In this document: positions 1 to 9,003 of the stretch, one piece after another | Layout: each line of letters starts with the position of its first letter | Numbering within the stretch: position 1 is the stretch's first letter | Origin: Paenibacillaceae bacterium | GTDB taxonomy: Bacteria > Bacillota > Bacilli > Paenibacillales > Paenibacillaceae | Length of the DNA: 64,000 nucleotides | Direction: 5' to 3' | Assembly: GCA_004134985.1 (NCBI GenBank) | Contig: REGQ01000020.1 | Span: 44,707-108,706, forward strand | The notes under the pieces: model-generated | The model's database searches: none | The model's input: the letters and a program-made list of their open reading frames with translations, nothing else | What the model was told of the DNA's origin: nothing | Translations under genes and position numbers: made by a program

Positions 1-825
1 GATCAGAATCACAATCGCATAAGACACGGTCGCAGCGTAGCCAAAGTCCGGTGTATATCTGAAGGACAAGTTATAAATGTACTGCGACATCGTCATTGTG
101 GAGTTGCCTGGTCCGCCCTTCGTAATGTTCATTACCTCGTCGAACAATTGCAATGTTCCGATGGTTGAGGTAATGGATGTGAACAAAATAATCGGCTTCA
201 GCAGCGGTACCGTAATGCTTGTAAACTGCTTAAACGAGGATGCGCCGTCAATTCGGGCCGCCTCATAGATCGAGTTGTCGATATTCTGCAGCGCAGATAA
301 GTAGAAAATCATATTATAGCCGGTCCAGCGCCAAGTAATCGCGATAATAATCGTCACTTTCGCCCAGAAAGGATCACTGATCCACTGAATCGGAGCGTTG
401 ATCAAGTTCACCTTAAGGAGCAGCAGATTCACAAGGCCCTCTGAGCCAAACAAATACTTGAAAATGACGGAGTATGCGACCAGGGATGTAACGGCAGGCA
501 GGAAGATCGCCGTCCGAAAGAAACCTTTAAACTTCAGCTTTTTGTCATTCAGCAGCACTGAAATAAAGATCGCCAGCAAAATCATGATTGGAACTTGGAT
601 AATTAAAAACAAAAAGGTATTGCTTAGCGTCGTTAAAAAAGTCGTGTCCGAAAGCAAACGCTGGTAGTTGCCAAAACCGACGAAGTTCAAGTTAGTGCCT
701 GTTCCTGACTGGAAGGACAAGATCAATGCCTGAATCATCGGGTAGAAATAGAACACGCAAATCATGATGACGGCGATGATAATGAACGACCAGCCGGTGA
801 GGTTGGTTCTAGCCCTTATGTTCAT
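1..825 (-). CDS. carbohydrate ABC transporter permease (MalF/UgpA type), cut by window edge
   Basis: Inner-membrane permease of a binding-protein-dependent sugar importer. The ATG follows an AAGGAG site, and about 275 codons are visible before the window edge. A first membrane segment lies near residues 12-32. The cytoplasmic EAA loop that contacts the ATPase is seen near residues 185-205 (YEAARIDGASSFKQF, then PLLKP), followed by the GGPG motif usual in this family. Only roughly the last 20 residues should be missing. It is the fourth gene of a same-strand set with a response regulator, sensor kinase and binding protein; a second permease probably follows outside the window. The substrate cannot be read from sequence. 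Confidence 0.9.
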   Translation of the reverse strand, partial: MNIRARTNLTGWSFIIIAVIMICVFYFYPMIQALILSFQSGTGTNLNFVGFGNYQRLLSDTTFLTTLSNTFLFLIIQVPIMILLAIFISVLLNDKKLKFKGFFRTAIFLPAVTSLVAYSVIFKYLFGSEGLVNLLLLKVNLINAPIQWISDPFWAKVTIIIAITWRWTGYNMIFYLSALQNIDNSIYEAARIDGASSFKQFTSITVPLLKPIILFTSITSTIGTLQLFDEVMNITKGGPGNSTMTMSQYIYNLSFRYTPDFGYAATVSYAIVILI

Positions 826-928
826 GCTGTTATTCTCCTTTTCAAATGAAAGACCTGGAGCATACCGCTCGCCTCATACAGTAAAGTAGCAAGCAAGCGG
901 CTGTTCCAGGTTTTCTTAACCATTCAAC

Positions 929-2233
929 TTATTTAATTTGCGCATCCGCCTGCTTCTGCGCATCGGCCAACACCTGATCGATATCCTTGCCATTCAAGTA
1001 GTTTTGCATTTCTACAACCAGAATGGTGTCCTCAATCGCATAGGTATGCAGTCCGTAGTTTACTTTTGGCACTTGTGCTGTCCAGTTCGCAAAATCGCTC
1101 ACAATGTTCTGTCCCCCGAAGAATTCGTTAGGCGCTTTGTACGCTTCGCCTTCAACTGCCGGCTTGTAGCTGCCAATTGCTCCAACATCGGTCACAAGCT
1201 TCTGGTACATATCAACATTGGCGCCGAAGGTTTCACCAAGGAACTTCGCAGCGGCTTCTTTGCCAGGTACATTCAGGACGTACCAGGAGCTGCCGCCAAG
1301 GCTGGATGCATGAACCGAATTCGCATTGTTCGTAAGTTTCGGCAGCGGAACAATCGCCCACTTGCCAGCTTGGTCATCTGCAGCCATGATGGATGGCGTG
1401 AACCAGTTGCCCGTTACAACCGCGGCCGTTGAGCCGTTGTTGAAGTTAGCCACCATTTGGCTCCAGTCGGAATGGGTTTTCGCAATGTTGGCTTCAACAA
1501 TTTCCTTGTACGTTTCGAACGCTTCTTTAAGCGCCGCATTGCCTTCCAGATCTGCTGTTCTACCATCTTCCTTCAAGTACCACGAGCCAGCGGACTGAAT
1601 CATAATGCGCAGAATGCCCAGATCCGTCGGGTCCATCGTCAGCCAATCCTTGCCTGTAGCTTCTTTTACCTTCTTGCCGATCTCGATGAACTGATCCCAG
1701 TTGATATCCTGCATATCGGCTGGTGTGTAGCCAGCTTGCTCCAGGTAGTCCGTTCTTACATACAGTCCAGTGACTCCGGAATCAAATGGAACGCCGTAGT
1801 TTTTGCCGTCATAGCTGGTAGGCCCCAGCTTGTAGTCCGCAAATTCAGAAGCTTTGATGTTGTCTGCAACAGGATAGAATGCGTCCGGGTAAACTTGCAG
1901 GAAGCTTTGCGCACGATAATCCTCAATCAGGACGATATTCGGAAGACCTTTGGTCGTTCCCGAGCTCATGCCTGTATTCAGCTTTTGCACAATATCGTTT
2001 TGCGCATTTTCAATGATTTCTACTTGAAGATCCGGATTTTCGGCTGCATAAGCATCTTTGGCAATATTCAATGCAGCAATGTTAAACTTGGGATCCCAGG
2101 CCCAAATCGTAATTTTTTCTTTGCCGTCCCCTTGATTGGTCCCGCTTTCATTCCCGCCGTTGCTTGTCGGTGCAGATGAACAAGCGGCCAAAAGCATCAT
2201 GCTGGTAAGAAGCAATGCAAGCACTTTCTTCAC
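929..2233 (-). CDS. extracellular solute-binding lipoprotein, family 1 (sugar ABC transporter)
   Basis: Lipid-anchored binding protein that should capture a carbohydrate outside the membrane for the permease encoded just downstream. I chose the GTG start because GGAGG lies upstream at the right distance and the product then begins with a short signal peptide ending in the lipobox LLAAC, with the modified cysteine near residue 17. The mature protein has the ITIWAWDP opening and the length (434 residues) typical of family 1 binding proteins. Its leader carries a perfect inverted repeat. A longer in-frame start exists at 2287 but would bury the signal peptide. Confidence 0.93.
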   Translation of the reverse strand: MKKVLALLLTSMMLLAACSSAPTSNGGNESGTNQGDGKEKITIWAWDPKFNIAALNIAKDAYAAENPDLQVEIIENAQNDIVQKLNTGMSSGTTKGLPNIVLIEDYRAQSFLQVYPDAFYPVADNIKASEFADYKLGPTSYDGKNYGVPFDSGVTGLYVRTDYLEQAGYTPADMQDINWDQFIEIGKKVKEATGKDWLTMDPTDLGILRIMIQSAGSWYLKEDGRTADLEGNAALKEAFETYKEIVEANIAKTHSDWSQMVANFNNGSTAAVVTGNWFTPSIMAADDQAGKWAIVPLPKLTNNANSVHASSLGGSSWYVLNVPGKEAAAKFLGETFGANVDMYQKLVTDVGAIGSYKPAVEGEAYKAPNEFFGGQNIVSDFANWTAQVPKVNYGLHTYAIEDTILVVEMQNYLNGKDIDQVLADAQKQADAQIK

Positions 2234-2290
2234 ATTAAAGACCTCCGTTTTCTCTGTAATCTCTCTCTTGCTGTTCCAGCTTAGCACGAA

Positions 2291-2323
2291 GGGACAAAGA
2301 ATCGTTAGAATGATCTTTGTCCC
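2291..2323 (-). promoter_or_regulatory. perfect 10-bp inverted repeat in leader of binding-protein gene
   Basis: The arms GGGACAAAGA and TCTTTGTCCC are perfect complements around a 13-nt loop, between a TATAAT-like -10 (positions 2337-2342, no good -35 seen) and the GTG start of the binding-protein gene. No U-run follows in either direction, so it is not a standard terminator. It could be an operator or an mRNA processing/stabilising hairpin that raises binding-protein expression over the kinase genes upstream. Confidence 0.5.
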
Positions 2324-2399
2324 CGCTTGTCGAATTATTATAGATTGAGTTTTGACGATCCTTCGGATGTGAAAGGATTTTTAGAAAATAGGAAATTTT

Positions 2400-4184
2400 T
2401 TATGTCTCAAGCAGCGGAATGCGAATTTTGACCCGTGTGCCCTCTCCCGGCTCGCTCGAAATGGTGACGCCATAATCATCGCCATACAGCAGCTTCAAGC
2501 GGTCATGCACGTTGTGGACACCAATGCCCGTAAATAACTGGCGCTTCCCTCTTGGCACCAGACCTAATTTTGCTTCCTCCTTGTCCATTGCAAAGCCGTC
2601 TCCGTCGTCCACAACTTCGCATACCAAAGCATCTGATTCCTTGGACGCCATAAAATATACATTGCCCTCCGCTTTGCGGTTAAAGCCATGGAAAAAAGCA
2701 TTTTCGATAAAAGGCTGGATGATCAGCTTCGGCACATGATACCCCATGCAGTCGGGTGAGATGAAATAATGCACCTTAATCCGCTCCCCGTAGCGCACAT
2801 GATTGATCAGTACATAGTGACGCATATTAACCAATTCCTGACTGAGCGGAATCGTCTCGCTTACGTTGCCGACGACATTTTGCAGCAAGGAAATGAGGGC
2901 GTTGATCGTGTCTGCCGCCTTGTCCCGATTGCCTTGCTGGACCATAAATTTGACCGAGGCGAGCGTGTTATACAGAAAATGGGGGTTAATCTGGCCTTGC
3001 AGCGCTTCGAGTTCGGCATTGCGCTTCTCCTTTTCGGTCTGCACCAGCTTCTTCACATATTCCTGCAGCTCGTCCAGCATGGAATTAAACGCAAGCCCAA
3101 GCTGGCGCGTCTCATAGCTTCCTCCGATCGTTGCCTTATGATCAAAATCATATTTGGATATCGTCGAGATCTGCTTTACCAGCCGAGTGAGCGACTTGGT
3201 GAGTCGGCGCGAAACCGTAAACACAATGACCAGCGAGATGCCCACGATGATGACGATGCTGATCAATATGGCCTTCATATTCGTCAGCTCTCCAATAGCC
3301 TGCTCGGTATCAATCAAATTAACGATGTACAGATTGGGCAGCGGCAAATATTGCGAAAGCACGATTTGCTCCCTGCCTATAACATCTCTGTTCTGGTAAG
3401 GTATCTCCCGCTCTTCCATCTCCTTGGCGAACTGCATCAGCTCTCCGTCCGCTTGTCCGGTCCAATCCTTGCGATTCGACGACAGGATCGTCCCTTCCGT
3501 ATTCATTACAATGACATCGTTGCCCTCGCTCGTATAAGCCTCATAGAACCTTGCAAACTCGTTCTCAGGCATAATGAAATAAATCATCCCGTATACATCG
3601 CCAGTCGCATGCACCAGCAGCGGCTTGGTTGCAATCAGCAGCCGCTGCGGCGACTGATCCCCATTGCCAAGCTCTACATACTGATACAACAATTTGCGCG
3701 GCTCCTCTAGCGCACGAAGGGTAAGCGGGTCCTTGGTTAGCTCCTCTGCCGACAATTTCAAACGCGAATTATCCGATGTCGTATACAACCGGCCGTTCGC
3801 ACCCACTACCTTGATCTCCATGTCATACGTATCCAGACCGGAGGCAATGCGATGCATAATATCGTCCATACGATAGTACGATCTTAAGTTATGAAGCGAG
3901 TCTTGGTCCGATTCACTCAAATAGCCGCGTATCACACCGCTTTGCGATATCATGTTTGCAGCTTGCACTACGGAATAATTGAACGAATTCATGCTATGGT
4001 CGATCTGATTGATAATTTTTGTATTGGTGATGCTGAAGGTTTCCATAAAGACGCGCTCGGATACTCTGATCGTCGTCCAGGTCGTCGTAATGGAGACGGC
4101 TACGATGCTGATGACCATAATCAGAAACATCTTGACGAAAAGTCCATTATGCTTTAATTTCTCGATGTGTTTGTTCATCCTCAT
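2400..4184 (-). CDS. YesM-type sensor histidine kinase
   Basis: Membrane sensor kinase of the LytS/YesM class. With the ATG that overlaps the regulator stop (TGATG) the product has 594 residues. Membrane helices lie near 18-38 and 305-325, enclosing an extracellular sensory region of about 265 residues. A HAMP linker (about 325-378) leads to the His_kinase domain with the phosphoacceptor motif NPHFLYN (400-406, His402) and an HATPase domain with DDGDGF and a GIGVHNVHDRL glycine-rich box. It should phosphorylate the response regulator encoded immediately upstream and control the adjacent sugar transporter. An ATG two codons later (4178) is equally possible as start. Confidence 0.93.
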   Translation of the reverse strand: MRMNKHIEKLKHNGLFVKMFLIMVISIVAVSITTTWTTIRVSERVFMETFSITNTKIINQIDHSMNSFNYSVVQAANMISQSGVIRGYLSESDQDSLHNLRSYYRMDDIMHRIASGLDTYDMEIKVVGANGRLYTTSDNSRLKLSAEELTKDPLTLRALEEPRKLLYQYVELGNGDQSPQRLLIATKPLLVHATGDVYGMIYFIMPENEFARFYEAYTSEGNDVIVMNTEGTILSSNRKDWTGQADGELMQFAKEMEEREIPYQNRDVIGREQIVLSQYLPLPNLYIVNLIDTEQAIGELTNMKAILISIVIIVGISLVIVFTVSRRLTKSLTRLVKQISTISKYDFDHKATIGGSYETRQLGLAFNSMLDELQEYVKKLVQTEKEKRNAELEALQGQINPHFLYNTLASVKFMVQQGNRDKAADTINALISLLQNVVGNVSETIPLSQELVNMRHYVLINHVRYGERIKVHYFISPDCMGYHVPKLIIQPFIENAFFHGFNRKAEGNVYFMASKESDALVCEVVDDGDGFAMDKEEAKLGLVPRGKRQLFTGIGVHNVHDRLKLLYGDDYGVTISSEPGEGTRVKIRIPLLET

Positions 4185-5701
4185 CACTTCCCGCCGCTCC
4201 GATACTGCCTGCGATACTGGCTCGGAGACAAACCTGTGCTTTTCTTGAACACTTTGCAAAAATAGCTGTGATCGGAATAGCCAACCAGTCCGCTAATCTC
4301 GGAAATGGGCGCATCCCCTTTCTGAAGCAGCTCCTCCGCCTTGCCGATTCTCACCTTGTGCAAATAGTCGACGAAACCTTCTTCATTATGGGTGGAGAAA
4401 TAGCTCGACAGGTAGGACGGATTAAAATGAAAATGCTTCGCCATGTCGGTTAGCGTCAACGGCTCCGCATAATGATGCTGGATATACTGCAATAGCTTTT
4501 TCATATTTTCATTGCTGGGATCGGCTGCTTTGCTCGCGATGCACTGCTCTGCCTCGGCGATAAACGCCTCCAGCCGTTCCAAAGCCTCGCCAGCGCTGCT
4601 GGACTGTTCGATCTGTTTGAAATAGGCATACTTGCTGACTTCCAGTTGTTTGGCGTTGTAATCCATATTGCCGAGCAACACGGTCATATTGAAAATAAGA
4701 TTGCCCAAAAATGACTTGAATTCAAACACATCCAGCGTGTAGCAGGCCGCCATCGCCGACACATGACGACGCAGTTTCTCGAAGGCCTCACTGAATTGTC
4801 CCCATTTAAACGCTTCCGTAAACTTATTCAGAGGAAAAGGCTCAGGTATTGGTCCAGCCTGGGGCAGCTCATCCATGACCAGAACATCGATATCAGGCAA
4901 ATAAAAGGCATAATGAAGCAGCTTAAGCAGCGAGTCCCGGTAAATCGAGGGGAGCTCTTCCAGTCGATTGAATACTGGGCTTACCGCTACCGGTCCCGGA
5001 CTGTCCGAAGCGCTGTTCTTGAGCATCCGGAGCAAGTGGCTCATGACCGCGACGTCGCCATTAATGATCCATGCTGCAACATTTCCTCCCTGCTGAGGCT
5101 TGGGCAGCGGCATCTGCACCGCTTGAGGCAGCTCGCTTAGCCGTTCTATAGCTCCACGGTCGCCAGCGCCAACTAGCCGAAAATGTGGATACGGGAAATA
5201 AGACTTCCCTTCCTCCACCCTAGCATTCGTTTCAAAGCCGTTCAGCAAGCTCTCAAGCAGCCACTCGATCGACAGGCTTCGTACTCCTTCACCCTGAGGG
5301 GTCTGCAGCTCCGGTATGCGCTTCGCCGTCAGTCTCAATACCGCCAGCAAATGCTGCATATCCAGCTTCGGCTTCAATATATAGTCAGCCACGCCGCTCT
5401 GAAAAGTCGATCTGACATAATCAAATTCGCCAAAGCTGCTGAGCACAATCACTTCAATATCCGGATAGCGTGCCTTAATCTCCTTGGTCAGCTCTTCCCC
5501 ATCCATGACCGGCATGACGATGTCCGTCAGCACAATATGAGGCTTCAGTTCCTCGATCCGCTCAAGCGCCTCCTGTCCGTTGGAGGCTTCGCCTACAATT
5601 TGGAAGCCTTCCTGCTCCCAATCCATAAAATGCTTGATGCCTTGACGGATGAGTACTTCATCATCGACAATCAGCACCTTGCAGCAGCCGGTACTTCTCA
5701 T
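4184..5701 (-). CDS. YesN-type response regulator with AraC DNA-binding domain
   Basis: The start behind AAGGAGG gives 505 residues. An N-terminal receiver domain has the acidic pair Asp13/Asp14, phosphoacceptor Asp60 (VLTDIVMP) and Lys110 (YILKPK). A long middle linker leads to a C-terminal AraC-type double helix-turn-helix (about 400-500; motifs LTDMAKHFHFNPSYLS and ISEISGLVGYSDHSYFCKVF). Its stop overlaps the kinase start by one base, so the two are translationally coupled. It probably activates the downstream binding-protein/permease genes. A longer frame reaches 5872, but that N-terminus has no family similarity. Confidence 0.94.
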   Translation of the reverse strand: MRSTGCCKVLIVDDEVLIRQGIKHFMDWEQEGFQIVGEASNGQEALERIEELKPHIVLTDIVMPVMDGEELTKEIKARYPDIEVIVLSSFGEFDYVRSTFQSGVADYILKPKLDMQHLLAVLRLTAKRIPELQTPQGEGVRSLSIEWLLESLLNGFETNARVEEGKSYFPYPHFRLVGAGDRGAIERLSELPQAVQMPLPKPQQGGNVAAWIINGDVAVMSHLLRMLKNSASDSPGPVAVSPVFNRLEELPSIYRDSLLKLLHYAFYLPDIDVLVMDELPQAGPIPEPFPLNKFTEAFKWGQFSEAFEKLRRHVSAMAACYTLDVFEFKSFLGNLIFNMTVLLGNMDYNAKQLEVSKYAYFKQIEQSSSAGEALERLEAFIAEAEQCIASKAADPSNENMKKLLQYIQHHYAEPLTLTDMAKHFHFNPSYLSSYFSTHNEEGFVDYLHKVRIGKAEELLQKGDAPISEISGLVGYSDHSYFCKVFKKSTGLSPSQYRRQYRSGGK

Positions 5702-5850
5702 GCCTGCCCCTCCTTGTCCTCCACCATACTCTGTTAAGGAAGCATGGTACAGCTTTCGGGCTCGTCTGTCAAATGGTTGGGCTAGGTCCATATTTTCAAC
5801 TTTTGCTTGACTCGGTACCGTACTACCGGGTTTATTATACGTTACATGAT

Positions 5851-6203
5851 GAATCGCCTGACCATAAGCCATCCAATGTGAATGTTGAGACCATCAAATA
5901 TTATGAGAGACGAGAACTGCTGTCGAAACCAGACAGGAATAAAGCGGGATACCGCCTGTTCTCGGAAACTGCCGTTCAGGATGTAAATTTTATTAATAAA
6001 TCACAGATTTGGGATTTACCCTTAATGAAATCAAACAACTGTTAGCTTTGGTCCGAGAAGAGGTGAGTAAAACCATTGAGATTTTTACAGACAGCAGCTT
6101 GTACGGAAATGACATCATCGAACTTGTGAATCAATACGCCTGTTCGAAGTGTTCCGTCCTCATTCGATCCGCAAGCAAAAAAACACCGCTGAAGCCATCA
6201 TAG
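5851..6203 (+). pseudogene. decayed MerR-family regulator (frameshifted)
   Basis: The first part reads NVNVETIKYYERRELL...GYRLFSETAVQDVNFINKSQ, the winged-helix signature of MerR/HmrR regulators. Near position 6008 the frame shifts and the match continues in another frame as LGFTLNEIKQLLALVREE. The usual first 10-12 residues are absent and the C-terminal metal-site region (YACSKCSVLIRS) is degenerate. This is a relic rather than a working gene. Its last codons overlap a hairpin that looks like the terminator of the araDB operon on the other strand. Confidence 0.7.
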
Positions 6204-6215
6204 GCCAAGCGGTGT
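6177..6215 (-). terminator. rho-independent terminator of araDB
   Basis: On the minus strand ACACCGCT pairs with AGCGGTGT around a 17-nt loop and is followed by seven T residues. It lies about 135 bp after the araB stop, inside the tail of the MerR relic. Confidence 0.75.
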
Positions 6216-6348
6216 ATTGTCTCAATTTTCTTTTATTAAAAACTCAATACGCTCACATACGCAAAGGCGCGGAATAATGGAACCTTTTGCCCACAGTTGG
6301 CTGCTCACCCGCCAGAATTCTAAACTGCCATTCATCTGCTGAATGAAC

Positions 6349-8019
6349 TCAGCGCGCCGCTTCCTTGATGCTCTTCAGCCGCTTCATAATATCGTTGCCG
6401 CCCCGGCCAAAATAGTCATGCAGTGTATTGTACTCACGGTACAACGCATCGTAAACAGCAGCATTTTCCGGGATCGGCTTGAATGTTTCCTCCCGCACCC
6501 GCGCCATTTTACTCGCTGCCTCGACGATCGTATCGTACCCGCCATTCGCTGAACCAGCCGCTACTGCACCGAACATCGCTGCACCGAGCGCTGGCGTTTG
6601 CTTTGAAGCTGCGATTTTAATTTCCAAGTTGGTGACATCCGCATAGATCTGCATCAGCAACCGATTTTTTTGCGGGAGGCCGCCGCAGGCATACAACTCG
6701 TTGACCGCAACGCCGCTGTTGCGGAATGCTTCCACAATTTTGCGGGTGCCAAATGCCGTCGCTTCCAACAGCGCCCGATAAATTTCCTCCGGCTTCGTCA
6801 GCAGCGTGCACCCGATTAACAATCCAGTCAAATCTGTATCCACCAACACCGAGCGGTTGCCGTTCCACCAGTCAAGCGCAAGCACGCCGGACTCGCCGAC
6901 TTTGAGTTGGGACGCCTGCTTCTCCAGCCATTCATGGACGCTAATCCCTTCACTTTTCGCATTCTCCGCAACATAAGCTGGAACAGCCTGGTCCACATAC
7001 CAAGCGAAAATATCGCCAACTGCCGACTGGCCTGCCTCATACCCAAAATAACCTGGAATAATGCCATCTTCTACAACTCCGCACATGCCTTCGACTTCTT
7101 TCTCTTCGCTGCTGAGCAGCAAGTGGCAAATCGAAGTGCCCATTGCCATCACCAGCTTGCCAGGCTCCACCACACCTACTCCAGGCACTGCAGCATGCGC
7201 ATCGACATTGCCAACTGCAATTGCGGTCCCTGCGGCAAGGCCGATCCGCGAGGCCATCTCTGCCGTCAGCTCGCCTGCTTTGGTCCCGAGGGGCAGCACT
7301 TCGCCGCGAAGCTTCGTCTCCGCCAGGTGCTCAAGACGCGGGTCCAGCGCTTTAAAAAACTGCCGGCTAGGATATCCGTCCTGCTTATGCCAGATGGATT
7401 TGTAGCCTGCGGTGCAGCTGTTACGTACAATTTGTCCGGTCAACTGGCCGACAACCCAATCCGTTGCCTCTACAAACCTGTCAGCGGCGTCATACATTTC
7501 CGGGGCCTCATTCAATATTTGCCACACCTTGGCAATCATCCACTCCGAAGAGATTTTGCCCCCATAACGGGCCAGAAACTTCTCTCCGCGCTCCCCGGCA
7601 ATTTCATTGATCCGGTTCGCTTCTTCCTGAGCAGCATGGTGCTTCCACAGCTTCAACCAGCTATGCGGATTTTCCTTGTATGCAGCTTGAAAGCAAAGCG
7701 GCACATCTTCCACATCAATCGGCAGCATCGTGCAAGCTGTAAAGTCGATTCCGAGGCCAACCACATCCTCCGCTCCAATACCGGATGCTTGCATGACTGC
7801 TGGCACTGACCGCTCCAGTACTTCGATATAGTCAGCGGGATGCTGAAGCGCCCAATCATGTTCAAGTTTAATGCCGGATTCCGGCAGCTGCTCGTCAATT
7901 ACTTTGTGGCGGTAAGGGGTAACATGCTCCGCTACCTCACGGCCGGTTGCAAGCTCTACAAGCACCGCACGTCCAGATTCCGTACCATAATCGACCCCAA
8001 TAGCATATTTGTCAGTCAT
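6349..8019 (-). CDS. araB: L-ribulokinase
   Basis: ATP-dependent kinase of the FGGY family that turns L-ribulose into L-ribulose 5-phosphate in cytoplasmic arabinose breakdown. The 556-residue length matches Bacillus AraB (about 560). The N-terminus [20 protein letters not shown] is the ribulokinase form of the phosphate-1 motif, and the C-terminal half has [13 protein letters not shown] and ACGGLPQKN, which match FGGY domain II. It starts three bases after the araD stop, so both are read from the AraR-controlled promoter upstream of araD. The isomerase gene araA is not in the window. Confidence 0.96.
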   Translation of the reverse strand: MTDKYAIGVDYGTESGRAVLVELATGREVAEHVTPYRHKVIDEQLPESGIKLEHDWALQHPADYIEVLERSVPAVMQASGIGAEDVVGLGIDFTACTMLPIDVEDVPLCFQAAYKENPHSWLKLWKHHAAQEEANRINEIAGERGEKFLARYGGKISSEWMIAKVWQILNEAPEMYDAADRFVEATDWVVGQLTGQIVRNSCTAGYKSIWHKQDGYPSRQFFKALDPRLEHLAETKLRGEVLPLGTKAGELTAEMASRIGLAAGTAIAVGNVDAHAAVPGVGVVEPGKLVMAMGTSICHLLLSSEEKEVEGMCGVVEDGIIPGYFGYEAGQSAVGDIFAWYVDQAVPAYVAENAKSEGISVHEWLEKQASQLKVGESGVLALDWWNGNRSVLVDTDLTGLLIGCTLLTKPEEIYRALLEATAFGTRKIVEAFRNSGVAVNELYACGGLPQKNRLLMQIYADVTNLEIKIAASKQTPALGAAMFGAVAAGSANGGYDTIVEAASKMARVREETFKPIPENAAVYDALYREYNTLHDYFGRGGNDIMKRLKSIKEAAR

Positions 8020-8022
8020 TTT

Positions 8023-8730
8023 CTATTCCCCTCCCTGCTTTTGTCCGTAATAAGCGTTCGCTCCATGCTTGCGCAAATAGTGCCGATCCAGCAAATGCTG
8101 ATCCATCGGCTGAATTGTGGTATTAAGCTGGAACGTTTGCAACGCCATCTTCGCCACTTCTTCCAGCACTACGGCATTATGCACCGCATTGTCCGCATCG
8201 CTGCCCCAGCAAAAGGGCGCATGGCTGTTCACCAGCACAGCCGGAACCTGCTGAGGGTCAATGCCTCGCTTTAAGAAAGTTTCCACAATTACATTGCCTG
8301 TTTCCCGTTCGTAGCTTCCTTTGACTTCATCCTTCGTCATTGCTCGCGTACATGGCACCTCGCCATAGTAATAGTCCGCATGGGTCGTCCCCAGCGCAGG
8401 AATCGCCCTGCCTGCTTGCGCGAAGCTGGTCGCCCAGGGCGAGTGGGTGTGAACGATACCTCCAATTGCAGCAAAAGCTTTATATAACAGGACATGTGTT
8501 GCCGTATCAGACGAAGGCCGGCATTCACCCTCCACAACTTCACCATCCAAATTGACAACGACCATTTGTTCCGGGCGCAGCTCTTCATAAGCGACACCGC
8601 TTGGTTTAATAACGACCAGTCCGCTCTCGCGATCAATCCCGCTCACATTTCCCCATGTAAACGTCACCAATCCATGAGCAGGCAAAGCCATGTTCGCTTC
8701 CCATACCGCTTCTTTTAATGATTTCAACAT
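8023..8730 (-). CDS. araD: L-ribulose-5-phosphate 4-epimerase
   Basis: Class II aldolase-like zinc enzyme that converts L-ribulose 5-phosphate to D-xylulose 5-phosphate. The ATG chosen gives [13 protein letters not shown], the usual start in this family, and 235 residues against about 230 in relatives. GNVSGID, KPSGV, the zinc ligands in HTHSPWAT and the downstream HAPFCWG are present. First gene of the araD-araB operon; the leader contains a sigma-A promoter overlapped by an AraR operator. A TTG seven codons earlier (8751) is in frame, but it would leave no proper ribosome binding site. Confidence 0.95.
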   Translation of the reverse strand: MLKSLKEAVWEANMALPAHGLVTFTWGNVSGIDRESGLVVIKPSGVAYEELRPEQMVVVNLDGEVVEGECRPSSDTATHVLLYKAFAAIGGIVHTHSPWATSFAQAGRAIPALGTTHADYYYGEVPCTRAMTKDEVKGSYERETGNVIVETFLKRGIDPQQVPAVLVNSHAPFCWGSDADNAVHNAVVLEEVAKMALQTFQLNTTIQPMDQHLLDRHYLRKHGANAYYGQKQGGE

Positions 8731-8790
8731 AACTGACACCACTCCCTTCAAGTAACACGCTCTTAAAATGTATGTGGGTGTTTTAGTTCT

Positions 8791-8819
8791 ATTATAGGTT
8801 GTACGTACAAGTAAGTCAC
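8791..8819 (-). promoter_or_regulatory. sigma-A promoter of araD-araB
   Basis: Read on the minus strand: -35 GTGACT (8814-8819), 17-bp spacer, perfect -10 TATAAT (8791-8796). The AraR palindrome occupies most of the spacer, so bound repressor would block RNA polymerase directly. Confidence 0.7.
8799..8810. promoter_or_regulatory. AraR operator
   Basis: The perfect palindrome TTGTACGTACAA matches the core of the Bacillus AraR operator, whose known consensus is ATTTGTACGTACAAAT. It sits between the -35 and -10 of the araD promoter and also lies upstream of the divergent binding-protein gene. The araR gene itself is 1.6 kb away. No second copy of the palindrome was noticed near araR. Confidence 0.85.
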
Positions 8820-8891
8820 TAATTATTTTTTGTTATTACAACCAACCATGAACGGCAGTTGAAAATCATCTTATTTCGTTAATTAATTATA

Positions 8892-8920
8892 TTGATGAAA
8901 CTGGAATAATTATGTAAAAT
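8892..8920 (+). promoter_or_regulatory. probable promoter of the solute-binding protein gene
   Basis: TTGATG, 17-bp spacer, TAAAAT, about 80 bp before the start codon at 9004. The AraR palindrome lies 82 bp upstream of this -35, so AraR control of this side is possible but not obvious. Confidence 0.5.
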
Positions 8921-9003
8921 TAGTGTGAAAAGTATTCCGATTCTACTGTCATCTTCACCTATGGAAACCACGATTCGCTATTTACTTTTCAGGGGAGGGT
9001 ATT

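Noticed and set aside
2769..3710. 313-codon plus-strand frame opposite the first sensor kinase
   Set aside because: Antisense shadow of a clear histidine kinase; no ribosome site and Arg/His/Gln-rich composition. Similar long shadows lie opposite the binding protein (1457-2179), ABC-F (20747-21688) and the HEAT-like gene (37979-39130).
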